A stretch of 64,000 bases of DNA from Dyella sp. C11 (GCF_003121485.1 NZ_QAVX01000009.1:62001-126000); one strand, 5' to 3'; positions 8,197-18,453 are shown, numbered from the stretch's first letter. Program-made: numbers and translations. The notes: generated from the letters alone by a model not told the origin.

Positions 8197-11022
8197 CTAG
8201 AAGCTCAGGCGATAGGCCAGCGTGTCCATCTTTCCGTGTTCGTGTTCGGCGACGTACTGATCCATGCCGAGCGACAAACGTGACCGGCGAGACAGAGCCC
8301 AGTCGACGCTCAACCCTGCATCGCCACCGTAGCGCGACAGGCCGATGCCGCCCACGGGCGACCACTGGTTGAGCACGGAGAAGCTGGCATCCATCACATC
8401 GCCGCGCATGCTGAAAGCGCGCTGCCACAGCAGGTGTGCCTGCACGCTCAGGCTGCTGCCGCCGGACATCGACCAGTCACGACCGGCGCGCAAGCCCGCA
8501 CCACCCTGCCAGCGTTCGATGGCCTGGCTGGAGCCCTTGAGGCCAAAGCCATCGCCGCCCAGTTCATCGAAGCCATCGGTGCGGATGTTGGCGTACTGCA
8601 GATTCACGTACGGCGTGACATGCACGCCGGCCACATCCATGCGGTAACCGCTTTCACCATAGGCAATGTCATAGGTGCCGTTGGTGTCGCTGGCAACGCT
8701 CTCCACATCGCTGCCCAGTTCCACGTGGCGGCGCATGTCTTCGCGATAGCTGCCCATGCCCAGGCGTCCCATGGCGTACCACTGGTTCTGCACCAGGCCG
8801 CCGTAGAGCATGCCTTCGAAAGCACGACTGTTGCCCTGGTCGGCGAACTCGTCGAGGCGGCCAAGATCCTGCGTCTGGCTCACGGCGAAACCGAGCACGC
8901 CATTGCTGCCGAGGCGGCGGTCCTGGCCCACCATCCAGCCGCTGAGGTCATAGCCGACGCTGTCGTAACCGCTGCGATCCATGCTGCCGTAGCTGCTGAG
9001 GTTTTGCGTCCAGCCGCCGGTGGCGTACACGTCGCCCAGTTGGTCGAAGCGTTGCGACAGGGCGCGAGTGCCGGCATCCATGGCATCGAAGGTCATGGCC
9101 GCGCTCGCCGCATGCAGCTGGCCGGAAAGCGAGCTGAGCGACTGCTGCAAGGCACTGACCGACGAGGTCTGTTGCAGGCTCGCCGCGCCGCTGATGAAGG
9201 AACTCGGCAGCGGATTGCCGGTGACCGTGGTGCCCGAAACCGTCTGCGCATTGATCTGGCTGAAGGCGCCGTCGATGCGCACCGCCGCACCGAACGATGC
9301 CGGCGTGTACGTCATGCCGGTGACCGCCGTCGCCTGCACCTGGCTCACGTTCAACCACGCGTCGGTGCTGTTGTAGTTGAGCGACGCTGCCAGCAGCACA
9401 CCCGTGGCGACATTCAATGCAGAGAACGTTCCTGAGATACCGCCATTGGCCGTAAGGACGTCCGTATGGGTATTGGCCACGTAGCCCGAATTGATGCCAG
9501 TGACATAGAGGTCACCGCCGGTGAGCGACGCCGTTCCCGTGACGCGCAACGCCGAACCCAGCGAGACCGCGAGTCGACCCGCACCCTGCTGCGTGTAGTT
9601 GCCACCGACCGTGACGTCGGAACCGGCCACCGCCAGCACACCGGCATTGGTCACCGAACCGCCAATGGACGGCGTGCCGCTCACCACGCCCTGCGCTTCA
9701 ATGCTGAGGCTCGATGCCAGCGACTTCGCCACCAGCATGCCGCCCTGCACATCCGTCAAACCGGTGTAGCTGGAAGGCTGCGTCAGCGTGAGCGTGCCCG
9801 TGCCCTGCTTGACCAGGCCGCCCGCGCCCGAAATGGGGTTATTCCAGCTGGAGCTGCCGCTGAAACTGACGGTAACGTCGCCCCAGTTGAACTGCTCCGG
9901 CCCGTTCACCGCCTTGCCCACGTCGAGTTCGCCGTAACCGTAGGTGGCGTTGGGCTGCGAACCACCCAGCGGATCGGCCGTACCCAACAACGTCTGGCGC
10001 ACGAGGTCGTTGGTGAAATACGGATAGGCCTGCCATACCAGCGCCGCCGCACCGGATACCTGCGGCGCCGCCAGCGATGTGCCTTCGACGATCCAGTAGG
10101 TTTCGTTCGCTGTGCTGGTATCGCTCTTGCCGCTCACGATCACGTCGCCTGGTGCGGCCAGGCAGTAGTTCATGGCGATGCCGCACTTGTTGGAATAGCT
10201 GTCCAGCTGCGTCGGACTGTTGCTGTTGATCGCCACCACCGTGAGCCAGCCTTTTTCAAGATCCGGCGCAAGACTGGGTAGCGAGGCAATGGTGCTGGGG
10301 TTGGCCTGGGAATCGTTGCCCGCCGCAAACACCACCAGTCCGCCCCAGGTGTTGATGAAGGGGCTGTAGGCGTCGTGGAAAGCCTGCGTGGGGGCCGTAT
10401 CGCTGGAGCTCCAGCTGATGCCGCCCCACGAGTTGTTCATCACCTTCACGCCGTTGGTGATCAGGTCCGCATTCACCTGGCCCAGCGGTATGGCATCCGA
10501 TGACGTAACCGTCGCCGGCGCGGTGGAGCCGTTATCGTCCGGCGCGCTGTCGTCGATGATGCGCGCGGAAACGATATCCGCGCCCGGCGCGATGCCGCCC
10601 GCGAATTGCCCGAACGATGTACCTGCCGCGATCTCCGCCACATAGGTGCCGTGACCGTTGACGTCGTCCACCTTCAGGTTGTTGGTCGACGGATCGACGT
10701 AGGTCAGTTCCTTGATCACGCGCCCCGTCAGCGCCGGATGCGTGGATGTCACGCCGGTATCCACAATGCCGATGGTGACGCCGGCACCGGTATAGCCGGC
10801 GTTGTGCGCGGCATAGGTGTTGGTCAGGTTCAACTGGGCGTCAATGGGTGGCGTCGGCACGGAGGACGCGGGTGCAGGCGCCGGAGCGGGTGCCGGTGCG
10901 GGAGCTGGCGCTGAAGGCCGGGTGTTGCCGCCACCTCCGCCGCCGCAGGCCGCCAGCGCCATTGCCACAAACGCCAATACCGCTCCCTGGCGGTATCGAT
11001 AACCACGCTTCGCCCTGTTCAT
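8197..11022 (-). CDS. Subtilisin-like (S8) serine protease autotransporter
   Basis: A 941-residue autotransporter. Start at 11022 (MNRAKRGYRY) gives an export signal ending in the lipobox-like LAAC (Cys26), then six Gly and a (Pro-Ala) repeat linker (about 38-51). The S8 protease domain has the full triad: Asp86 in GIVDTGV, His122 in NGHGTYV, Ser314 in GTSLAAP. A passenger stretch of autotransporter-repeat character (GGLVKQGTGTLTLTQPSSYT, about 430-450) follows. The last 270 or so residues form a beta-barrel translocator ending in LAYRLSF with terminal Phe. Passengers of this family are exposed on or released from the cell surface. Single gene, convergent with liuA. Confidence 0.92.
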   Translation of the reverse strand: MNRAKRGYRYRQGAVLAFVAMALAACGGGGGGNTRPSAPAPAPAPAPAPAPASSVPTPPIDAQLNLTNTYAAHNAGYTGAGVTIGIVDTGVTSTHPALTGRVIKELTYVDPSTNNLKVDDVNGHGTYVAEIAAGTSFGQFAGGIAPGADIVSARIIDDSAPDDNGSTAPATVTSSDAIPLGQVNADLITNGVKVMNNSWGGISWSSSDTAPTQAFHDAYSPFINTWGGLVVFAAGNDSQANPSTIASLPSLAPDLEKGWLTVVAINSNSPTQLDSYSNKCGIAMNYCLAAPGDVIVSGKSDTSTANETYWIVEGTSLAAPQVSGAAALVWQAYPYFTNDLVRQTLLGTADPLGGSQPNATYGYGELDVGKAVNGPEQFNWGDVTVSFSGSSSWNNPISGAGGLVKQGTGTLTLTQPSSYTGLTDVQGGMLVAKSLASSLSIEAQGVVSGTPSIGGSVTNAGVLAVAGSDVTVGGNYTQQGAGRLAVSLGSALRVTGTASLTGGDLYVTGINSGYVANTHTDVLTANGGISGTFSALNVATGVLLAASLNYNSTDAWLNVSQVQATAVTGMTYTPASFGAAVRIDGAFSQINAQTVSGTTVTGNPLPSSFISGAASLQQTSSVSALQQSLSSLSGQLHAASAAMTFDAMDAGTRALSQRFDQLGDVYATGGWTQNLSSYGSMDRSGYDSVGYDLSGWMVGQDRRLGSNGVLGFAVSQTQDLGRLDEFADQGNSRAFEGMLYGGLVQNQWYAMGRLGMGSYREDMRRHVELGSDVESVASDTNGTYDIAYGESGYRMDVAGVHVTPYVNLQYANIRTDGFDELGGDGFGLKGSSQAIERWQGGAGLRAGRDWSMSGGSSLSVQAHLLWQRAFSMRGDVMDASFSVLNQWSPVGGIGLSRYGGDAGLSVDWALSRRSRLSLGMDQYVAEHEHGKMDTLAYRLSF

Positions 11023-11238
11023 AACGCCCCCGCGTCGCCTGAAGCACCACATATGGTGGAAAGCGCGGCCCCCATTGCATCCGCGCACCGCCATCTTTGC
11101 ACAACGAAATCGCAACTAAATGCCAGCAAGATCGCGCTGCCATCGCACAAGGGCCGGTTTGCCCCCGCTGTTGGGGGGCTGCGATAATTCCCCGACTAAA
11201 CCGGGGCATGACCCCATCAAGTACTTGCGGAGATCTCC

Positions 11239-12420
11239 ATGTCGGACGTCAGCGTTGTCATCGCCGGTGCCAAGCGCACCGCCATTGGCTCCTTCCTCGG
11301 CCAGTTCACCGGCGTTCCCACCCCTACGCTGGGTGCCACCGCCATTCGTGCCGCCCTGGAGCAGGCCGGTGTGGCTCCCGCTGATGTCGGCGAGGTGATC
11401 ATGGGCTGCGTGCTGCCCGCCAACCTCGGCCAGGCACCTGCGCGCCAGGCGTCGCTGGGCGCCGGCCTGCCCGTGTCGGCTGGCTGCACCACGGTCAACA
11501 AGGTCTGCGGTTCGGGCATGAAGGCCATCATGCTGGGCCACGATCTGATCAAGGCCGGCTCGGCCGGCGTCGTTGTCGCGGGCGGCATGGAGTCCATGAC
11601 CAATGCGCCGCACATGGTCAACGCGCGTACCGGCATCCGCTACGGCGACGGCACGCTGGTGGACCACATGGCGTGGGACGGCCTGACCAACCCGTACGAC
11701 GGCAAGGCCATGGGCGTGTTCGGTGAACAGTGCGCGGACAAGTACCACTTCACCCGCGAAGACCAGGACAAGTTCTCGGTGGAATCCGTTGAGCGCGCGA
11801 AGGCTGCACAGGCCTCGGGTGCCTTCGCCGACGAGATCGTCCCGGTGACCGTGTCCGGCCGCAAAGGCGACGTGAAGGTCGACACCGACGAGCAGCCGAG
11901 CCGCTCCGACGTCACCAAGATCCCGACGCTCAAGCCCGCGTTCCGCAAGGAAAACGGCACCATCACGGCCGCCAGCTCTTCCAGCATCTCCGACGGTGCC
12001 GCCGCCGTGGTGCTGCTTTCCGCGGACGATGCCAAGGCCCGCGGCCTGACTCCGCTGGCGCGCATCGTGGCCCACGCCACGCATTCGCAGGAACCGGAAT
12101 GGTTCACCACCGCACCGGTGGGCGCGCTGCACAAGGTGCTCGAGAAGGCGGGCTGGAAGGTCGGTGACGTGGACCTGTTCGAGGTCAACGAAGCCTTTGC
12201 CGTGGTCGCCATGGCCGCGATGAAGGAACTGGACATTCCGCGCGACAAGATCAACGTCAACGGTGGCGCCTGTGCGCTGGGCCATCCGATCGGCGCCAGC
12301 GGCGCGCGTCTGGTGGTGACGCTGCTCAACGCATTGAAGACGCGTGGCCTGAAGCGTGGCGTAGCCTCATTGTGCATCGGTGGCGGCGAAGCCACCGCAC
12401 TCGCCATCGAAGTGCTCTAA
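11239..12420 (+). CDS. Acetyl-CoA C-acetyltransferase (thiolase)
   Basis: A 393-residue thiolase of standard length. The nucleophile is Cys90 in NKVCGSGMKA; the second half shows EVNEAFAVV, NGGACALGHPIGASGAR with the catalytic His, and the second active Cys379 in SLCIGGGEA. It condenses two acetyl-CoA to acetoacetyl-CoA or cleaves the reverse. It could process acetoacetyl-CoA derived from the acetoacetate made by HMG-CoA lyase (28845); a role in fatty-acid or polyhydroxybutyrate metabolism is equally possible, since no phaB or phaC is nearby. The gene stands alone. ATG at 11239 follows GGAGATCTCC. Confidence 0.92.
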   Translation: MSDVSVVIAGAKRTAIGSFLGQFTGVPTPTLGATAIRAALEQAGVAPADVGEVIMGCVLPANLGQAPARQASLGAGLPVSAGCTTVNKVCGSGMKAIMLGHDLIKAGSAGVVVAGGMESMTNAPHMVNARTGIRYGDGTLVDHMAWDGLTNPYDGKAMGVFGEQCADKYHFTREDQDKFSVESVERAKAAQASGAFADEIVPVTVSGRKGDVKVDTDEQPSRSDVTKIPTLKPAFRKENGTITAASSSSISDGAAAVVLLSADDAKARGLTPLARIVAHATHSQEPEWFTTAPVGALHKVLEKAGWKVGDVDLFEVNEAFAVVAMAAMKELDIPRDKINVNGGACALGHPIGASGARLVVTLLNALKTRGLKRGVASLCIGGGEATALAIEVL

Positions 12421-12579
12421 GACGCTATGGCAGAAGCTCATCGGAGGCCCGCCAAGGGCCGCCGATGAAAGCGGGGTTAACCGATTTTTGGCTGTTTCAG
12501 ACAAAGATGTGGCGCATTTCCCATGAAAGCGCTATTAATACGCCCGCCAAACGGCATTCCACGGCAAAGGAGATTCACC

Positions 12580-12846
12580 ATGAAGTTCACGCGTACCCTT
12601 CTCGCCTCTGCGCTCGTCGCGCTGCTGGCGGCTTGCAGCAACGGCGCGCAGGATTCCGCGCAGGACGCTCAGAAGTCGGCTGACCAGGCTCAGCAGGCTG
12701 CTGACCAGGCTCAGAAGGCTGCAGCAGAGGCTCCGGCCGCTGCTCCGGCTCCGGCTACGCCCGCCGCTGCTCCGGTTGAACAGCCGGCTCCGATGCCGGC
12801 TTCGACCGCTGCCGCTCCGGCTGCTGCCTCGACCGCTGCACACTAA
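12580..12846 (+). CDS. Small Ala/Gln/Pro-rich lipoprotein
   Basis: An 88-residue predicted lipoprotein of unknown function. AAAGGAGATTCACC precedes the ATG at 12580; a 19-codon upstream extension is rejected. The signal MKFTRTLLASALVALLAAC gives Cys19 as lipidated residue. Next come heptad-like Ala/Gln/Asp repeats (QDSAQDAQKSADQAQQAAD, QAQKAAAEA) that would form a helical segment in the manner of Lpp-like proteins. A flexible Ala/Pro tail follows with the repeated blocks APAPATPAAAP and STAAAPAAASTAA. It probably sits at the outer membrane. Low-complexity composition limits any homology call. A strong terminator follows. Confidence 0.75.
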   Translation: MKFTRTLLASALVALLAACSNGAQDSAQDAQKSADQAQQAADQAQKAAAEAPAAAPAPATPAAAPVEQPAPMPASTAAAPAAASTAAH

Positions 12847-12865
12847 GTACACTCGTGTACTTCCG

Positions 12866-12897
12866 AAACCGGCCGCCTTCGGGCGGCCGGTTTTTTT
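12866..12897 (+). terminator. Strong rho-independent terminator (first of three tandem copies)
   Basis: AAACCGGCCGCC (12866-12877), loop TTCG, GGCGGCCGGTTT (12882-12893), then T to 12897. It ends the small lipoprotein transcript, 20 nt after its stop codon. Confidence 0.94.
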
Positions 12898-12910
12898 GTG
12901 CCTGTGAAAA

Positions 12911-12990
12911 GCGTGGCCGCCCTCGGGTGGCCGGTTTTCTTTGTGCCTGTGGCACGCCTGACCGCCTTCGAGTGGTCGTTCTTTTTTGGT
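12911..12990 (+). repeat. Two decayed tandem copies of the preceding terminator
   Basis: The terminator unit recurs twice at a period of 44-45 bp. Copy 2 has GGCCGCCCTCGGGTGGCC then GGTTTTCTTTGTGCC (from 12915); copy 3 has GACCGCCTTCGAGTGGTC then GTTCTTTTTT (from 12960). Each keeps the stem, loop, T-rich tract and parts of the spacer GTGCCTGTG. Compensating changes in copy 3 (GACC with GGTC) preserve the outer stem. Confidence 0.85.
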
Positions 12991-13030
12991 CATGAAAAGT
13001 GCGCATGACCGGTGCCGCGTGGATCATCTT

Positions 13031-13156
13031 CCTCACCGTCATTCCGGCGCGGGCCGGAGGCGCTTTTCAACGGCCGAAGGGCCGGTCATCCAGTGCCGTG
13101 AGCCGGGTCCAGAGCAAAGGCGCTGGATTCCGGCCTTCGCCGGAATGACGGTGAGG
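13031..13156. repeat. Inverted-repeat element with CCTCACCGTCATTCCGG ends
   Basis: The left end CCTCACCGTCATTCCGG (13031-13047) and the right end CCGGAATGACGGTGAGG (13140-13156) are exact 17-bp inverted complements. Inside, CTGGATTCCGGCCTTCGCCG pairs less perfectly with the left side. It belongs to the same family as the elements at 50461, 54004 and 55330. Its translated right end gives the well-known spurious peptide PAKAGIQ. Confidence 0.8.
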
Positions 13157-13282
13157 TAACAGTGACGGTGAGGTAACAGTGACGGTGAGGTAACAGTGAC
13201 GGTGAGGTAAGAACGACGGTGAGGTAAGAACGACGGTGAGATAGGGATAGCGGTGAGATGGGAACAAAGGTGAGGCAGGCAT
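13147..13282 (+). repeat. 17-bp tandem repeat, eight units
   Basis: Units start at 13147 and repeat every 17 bp. Units 1-3 are GACGGTGAGGTAACAGT, units 4-5 end in AAGAAC, units 6-7 carry GAGATAGG or GAGATGGG changes, and unit 8 (AAAGGTGAGGCAGGCAT) is degenerate. The array is seeded by the GACGGTGAGG end of the adjacent inverted-repeat element. There are no spacers between units, so it is not a CRISPR. The rest of the 12847-13381 interval holds only the terminator copies and this element. Confidence 0.93.
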
Positions 13283-13381
13283 GGCTGGTCCGCCACCGAA
13301 CCCCTCCATGTTGCGACGCCGATTTAGCCACTGCGCCGGGACCGCTATCATCCGGGGCTCCCCAGAGAGCAGCCCCAGCCC

Positions 13382-14989
<1,608 letters not shown>

Positions 14990-14995
14990 CGCGTC

Positions 14996-15018
14996 ACCCG
15001 CCGCACGATGCGGCGGGT
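14996..15018. terminator. Bidirectional hairpin downstream of liuB
   Basis: ACCCGCCGCA (14996-15005), loop CGA, TGCGGCGGGT (15009-15018): a perfect 10-bp stem without a T run, between liuB and the convergent small ORF at 15040-15225. Confidence 0.55.
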
Positions 15019-15039
15019 GCCATGCAACTCAACCGGGAA

Positions 15040-15225
15040 TCAGCGCGGAACCCGCAGGGAGGATTCGCGCAGCGCCGTCTCGTGGTCCACCTCGTCGTGC
15101 CCCGCGATGTCCAGGCTGTCGGCCACGCTGTGACCGGCCGGATGATGCACATGCGTGGGCGAAATGGTGATGTCGGCGGTATCGCCGTCGGGCACCGCGG
15201 ATTCGGGGTTGGGCGTGTGCTGCAT
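15040..15225 (-). CDS. Small hypothetical protein (61 aa)
   Basis: A 61-residue acidic, His-rich protein beginning MQHTPNPESAVPDGDTADIT and containing SPTHVHHPAGHSVADS and AGHDEVDHETALRESS. The ATG at 15225 has AGGAG with suitable spacing on the minus strand, and the ORF fills the gap between liuB and hscC. There is no signal peptide, no membrane segment and no cysteine. No family recognised. The good ribosome binding site and non-repetitive composition favour a real gene over a chance ORF, but that is the only support. Confidence 0.5.
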   Translation of the reverse strand: MQHTPNPESAVPDGDTADITISPTHVHHPAGHSVADSLDIAGHDEVDHETALRESSLRVPR

Positions 15226-15353
15226 GGGGGACTCCTGTGCAATCGGCGGATTTTAGTCGCGGCCAGTCTCACGCGTGCTAAGCCGGATGGCCAGCCCTGT
15301 CGGGCGGTCGCCCCCGTGTAAACTCGCAAGGACTTTCAGGGGGTCTGGCAGGG

Positions 15354-17045
15354 ATGATCGTAGGCATTGATCTGGGCACCACCCATTCGCTGATCGGCGT
15401 TTTCGGGGAGGAAGGCCCGCGGCTGTTTCCCAATGCGCTGGGCGACGTGCTGACGCCATCGGTGGTGAGCGTGGACGACGACGGCCACGTGATCGTCGGC
15501 CGTGCCGCGCGCGACCGCATGGTCAGCCACCCCGACAGCAGCGTGGCCACCTTCAAGCGCTGGATGGGCACGCCGCGTGAAACCCGCCTGGGCAAGCACA
15601 CGTTCCGCCCCGAAGAACTCTCCGCACTGATCCTGCGCGCCTTGATTGCCGACGCGGAAGCCGCCACCGGCACCAAGGTGACCGAGGCCGTCATCAGCGT
15701 GCCCGCGTACTTCTCCGATGCACAGCGCAAGGCCACGCGCGCCGCGGGCGAACTCGCCGGCATCCGCGTGGAACGCCTCATCAACGAACCGACGGCAGCC
15801 GCCCTCGCCTATGGCCTGCAGGAGAATCGCGACGGGTCGCGCTTCCTCGTGTTCGATCTCGGCGGCGGCACGTTCGACGTGTCGGTGCTGGAGATGTTCG
15901 AGGGCGTGGTGGAAGTGCATGCCAGCGCCGGCGACAACTTCCTTGGCGGCGAGGATTTCCTCGATGGCCTCGAAGCAGCGTTTTGCACCGAGCAGCAGAT
16001 CGAGATCGCCTCGCTGGCTGCGCAGGAGCGCGGCCAGCTGCGTCGTCGCCTGGAAGTGGCCAAGCGCCAGCTCGGCAACGGCGCGTCGGCCACGGTGGAA
16101 TGGCAGCGCGGCGAGCAACTCTTCACCTGGCAGATCGATGAAGAACGTTTCGCGCGACTGAGCGAGCCACTGGTACATCGCCTGCGTGCGCCGCTGGAAC
16201 GCGCCATGCGCGACGCCAACCTGCAGCCGGCGCAGCTGAGCGAGATCGTGCTGGTGGGCGGCGCCAGCCGCATGCCGCTGGTGTCGCGACTGGTGTCGCG
16301 CATGTTCGGCCGCCTGCCGCTGCGCCATGTGAATCCGGATGAAGCCATCGCGCTGGGTGCCAGCGTGGCTGCCGGTTTGAAAGCGCGTGATACGCGCCTG
16401 GACGAAGTGATACTCACCGATGTGTGCCCGTACACCCTGGGCATCGAAGTGTCGCGCCGTGACGATGCAGGCAATCCGCAAACGGGGTTCTTTGCACCGA
16501 TCATCCACCGCAACAGCACCGTGCCGGTGAGTCGCGAGCAGTCGTTCCAGCCCGTGCGCGACAACCAGGCCCAGCTCGAACTGAATGTGTATCAGGGCGA
16601 GAACCCGATGGTCGAGCGCAACATCAAGCTCGGCACGCTCTCCATCGACTTGCCGCAACGACGCGCCTCGCACGAGAACTCGGTGGACGTGCGTTTCACC
16701 TACGACGTCAACGGCGTGCTGCAGGTTGAAGCCACCGTGCGCGCGACGAATGCGCGCCATGAGCTGGTGCTGGAGCAGAACCCGGGCGTGCTCGATCCCG
16801 CCGATATCCGTGCACGCCTGGCTGCGTTGCAGGACATCAAGGTTCACCCGCGCGACAAGCAGGAAAACATCGCCATGCTGGCGCGTGCCGAACGCATGTA
16901 CGAGGAGTACCTCGCTGCGCGGGCACAGCTTCAGCAATGGATCATGCAGTTCCGCACCGTGCTGGACAGCCAGGACGACCACCAGATTCGCGAGCATCGC
17001 CGCCTGTTCGGCGAGGCGATGGATCTGCTGGAGAAAAGCCTGTGA
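15354..17045 (+). CDS. hscC: Hsp70-family chaperone HscC
   Basis: A 563-residue DnaK-like protein, shorter than DnaK (about 640) and matching HscC. The ATPase domain begins MIVGIDLGTTHSLIGVF and shows VPAYFSDAQRKATRAAGELA, INEPTAAALAYGLQ, DLGGGTFDVSVLEMFEG and LVGGASRMPLVSRL. The substrate-binding domain follows from about residue 360, with a shortened helical lid. Its stop overlaps the GTG start of the downstream J-domain-like gene (GTGA), so the two are translationally coupled. E. coli HscC is likewise encoded near J-proteins (DjlB/DjlC). HscC proteins do not replace DnaK; their clients are poorly known. Confidence 0.9.
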   Translation: MIVGIDLGTTHSLIGVFGEEGPRLFPNALGDVLTPSVVSVDDDGHVIVGRAARDRMVSHPDSSVATFKRWMGTPRETRLGKHTFRPEELSALILRALIADAEAATGTKVTEAVISVPAYFSDAQRKATRAAGELAGIRVERLINEPTAAALAYGLQENRDGSRFLVFDLGGGTFDVSVLEMFEGVVEVHASAGDNFLGGEDFLDGLEAAFCTEQQIEIASLAAQERGQLRRRLEVAKRQLGNGASATVEWQRGEQLFTWQIDEERFARLSEPLVHRLRAPLERAMRDANLQPAQLSEIVLVGGASRMPLVSRLVSRMFGRLPLRHVNPDEAIALGASVAAGLKARDTRLDEVILTDVCPYTLGIEVSRRDDAGNPQTGFFAPIIHRNSTVPVSREQSFQPVRDNQAQLELNVYQGENPMVERNIKLGTLSIDLPQRRASHENSVDVRFTYDVNGVLQVEATVRATNARHELVLEQNPGVLDPADIRARLAALQDIKVHPRDKQENIAMLARAERMYEEYLAARAQLQQWIMQFRTVLDSQDDHQIREHRRLFGEAMDLLEKSL

Positions 17046-18430
17046 CGTCGCCACTGGATGCGTTCGGCCTGCCGCACGATGCCGACGAACGTGCGCTCAA
17101 GCGTGCCTACGCCCAGCGGCTGCGGGTGACGCGTCCGGATGAAGATCCGCAAGGTTTTCAGCAATTGCATGCGCAATACGAGCGCGCCCTCGCCTATTGC
17201 CGCGCACAGGCCCGCAACGCTGGCGATGCACCAGTGACGCCAGCAGAGCCCGAGCCATCGACGCCGCTTTCGCCGCCGGTGTCCACACACACCGTGGAAG
17301 ACGTCGCCACAACGCCGGCGATGCCCGTGCCTGTGGATGTGCTCGCCCTGGCCCATTCCGTCATCGCCATGGCCACGCGCAGCGATGCCGACGCCTTGCA
17401 CGCATGGCTGCGCGAACGGCCTGAACTGTGGTCGCTTCACGTCAAACAAGCCGTCGGCTGGCGTTGCGTAGAACAGATGTCGCGCGAAATCCCGCCGATG
17501 TCGCCTGCTTGCCTCGACATCCTGCTCGGCTTCTTCGATCTCGACCGCGTTCGCAGTGGCCTGGACGCTGCCGCGCTGGCCAAGGTCGCGCGGCGCATGC
17601 GTCTTGCCTGGGAAGTACAGCCCGAACACGCCGAGGCACTTCACGCACGCCTCGATTCACGGCAATGGACGCTCGCCAAAGTGCAACGCCTGTTGACCGA
17701 CTTCACGCGGCCATTCCGCTGGCCGTCCGTGTTGCTTGCCGGCTTCCGCCCCAGTGCCGTGCGGGAACGCATGCAGTTCATGGCGGCCGTGAGCCAGGGA
17801 CGTCCGGACGAATTGCCTGCCGCGTTCGACCGCCAGCGCATGCGCTTCTGGTGGGATGCCGCGCAGACACAACAGGTGACGCGCGCGCGCCTGGGCCTGG
17901 GTTTGGCGCGGTGGGCCGTCGCCCTGATCCTGGCGGTGCTCCTGGGCGTGCTGCCCTTGCTTGGCGGCGTGCCGGACACCAACCCGCTGATCGGCCTTCT
18001 GCTGCTCGTCAACGCGCCCATGCTGATCTGGCTGCTGTGGCTGGCCTATTTGCCACTGGACGCGTGGCACGCGCGGCCCGAGCAGGTATCGGCGCGCTGG
18101 CCCTGGCTGAACCTGCTGATGGTGCCGCTGCTTTGCCTGCTGGGCGCGGCACTCAAGATCGCCCAGCCGAACAACCTGCTCTATCTCGTTCCCATGCTGC
18201 CGGCGGCGTGGCTGGCGTTGCGGCGCTACTGGCGACGCTCGTGGACGGGCGCCAAATGGGCGTCACCCAACGTGTTGCGCATCGCCGTTTTCCTGGCCTT
18301 CCCGTTGCTGCGGTTCACCCTGGAGCGTGACATCACCTGTGAATGGCTGGCCTTGCTGGCGCTGGTGCCGTGGGGTCTGGATGTCTGGCACCAGCGAACC
18401 GTGCTGCGTGTCACGGCCAGCCGCGCCTGA
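17042..18430 (+). CDS. Membrane-anchored J-domain-like partner of HscC
   Basis: A 462-residue protein starting at GTG 17042, inside the hscC stop region. The N-terminal 60 residues resemble a J domain: LDAFGLPHDADERALKRAYA, then QRLRVTRPDEDPQGFQQL and HAQYERALAYC. In the loop where canonical J-proteins have HPD this one has RPD, so the key His is replaced. A Pro/Thr-rich linker (about 65-100), a soluble helical middle and four to six hydrophobic segments follow (about 300-455, for example WAVALILAVLLGVLPLLGGV and LLMVPLLCLLGAAL). The linkage suggests it recruits HscC to the inner membrane. Upstream in-frame starts inside hscC are rejected. Confidence 0.78.
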   Translation: MTSPLDAFGLPHDADERALKRAYAQRLRVTRPDEDPQGFQQLHAQYERALAYCRAQARNAGDAPVTPAEPEPSTPLSPPVSTHTVEDVATTPAMPVPVDVLALAHSVIAMATRSDADALHAWLRERPELWSLHVKQAVGWRCVEQMSREIPPMSPACLDILLGFFDLDRVRSGLDAAALAKVARRMRLAWEVQPEHAEALHARLDSRQWTLAKVQRLLTDFTRPFRWPSVLLAGFRPSAVRERMQFMAAVSQGRPDELPAAFDRQRMRFWWDAAQTQQVTRARLGLGLARWAVALILAVLLGVLPLLGGVPDTNPLIGLLLLVNAPMLIWLLWLAYLPLDAWHARPEQVSARWPWLNLLMVPLLCLLGAALKIAQPNNLLYLVPMLPAAWLALRRYWRRSWTGAKWASPNVLRIAVFLAFPLLRFTLERDITCEWLALLALVPWGLDVWHQRTVLRVTASRA

Positions 18431-18437
18431 CCAACAT

Positions 18438-18453
18438 TCAACCTGTTGGTTGA
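18438..18453. promoter_or_regulatory. Palindromic operator 1 of the ArsR/SRPBCC unit
   Basis: TCAACC-TGTT-GGTTGA, preceded by ACAT. The same 6-bp arms and 4-nt spacer recur in the site at 18477, with centres exactly 40 bp apart. Probable binding site for the ArsR protein encoded immediately downstream. Confidence 0.7.

Noticed and set aside
13147-13282. Regular short repeats as a possible CRISPR array
   Set aside because: Units are directly adjacent with a 17-bp period and no spacers; no cas gene is nearby.
13039-13351. Several minus-strand ORFs of 81-94 codons
   Set aside because: They are translations of the 17-bp repeat and of the PAKAGIQ-type element, with repetitive LPHRHCYLTV content and no ribosome binding site.
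15336-17054. 572-codon ORF antisense to hscC
   Set aside because: GC-rich shadow frame of a clear Hsp70 gene; His/Arg/Ala-rich with no recognisable domain. The same applies to long antisense ORFs opposite ldh, liuA, liuD, pyrC and others.
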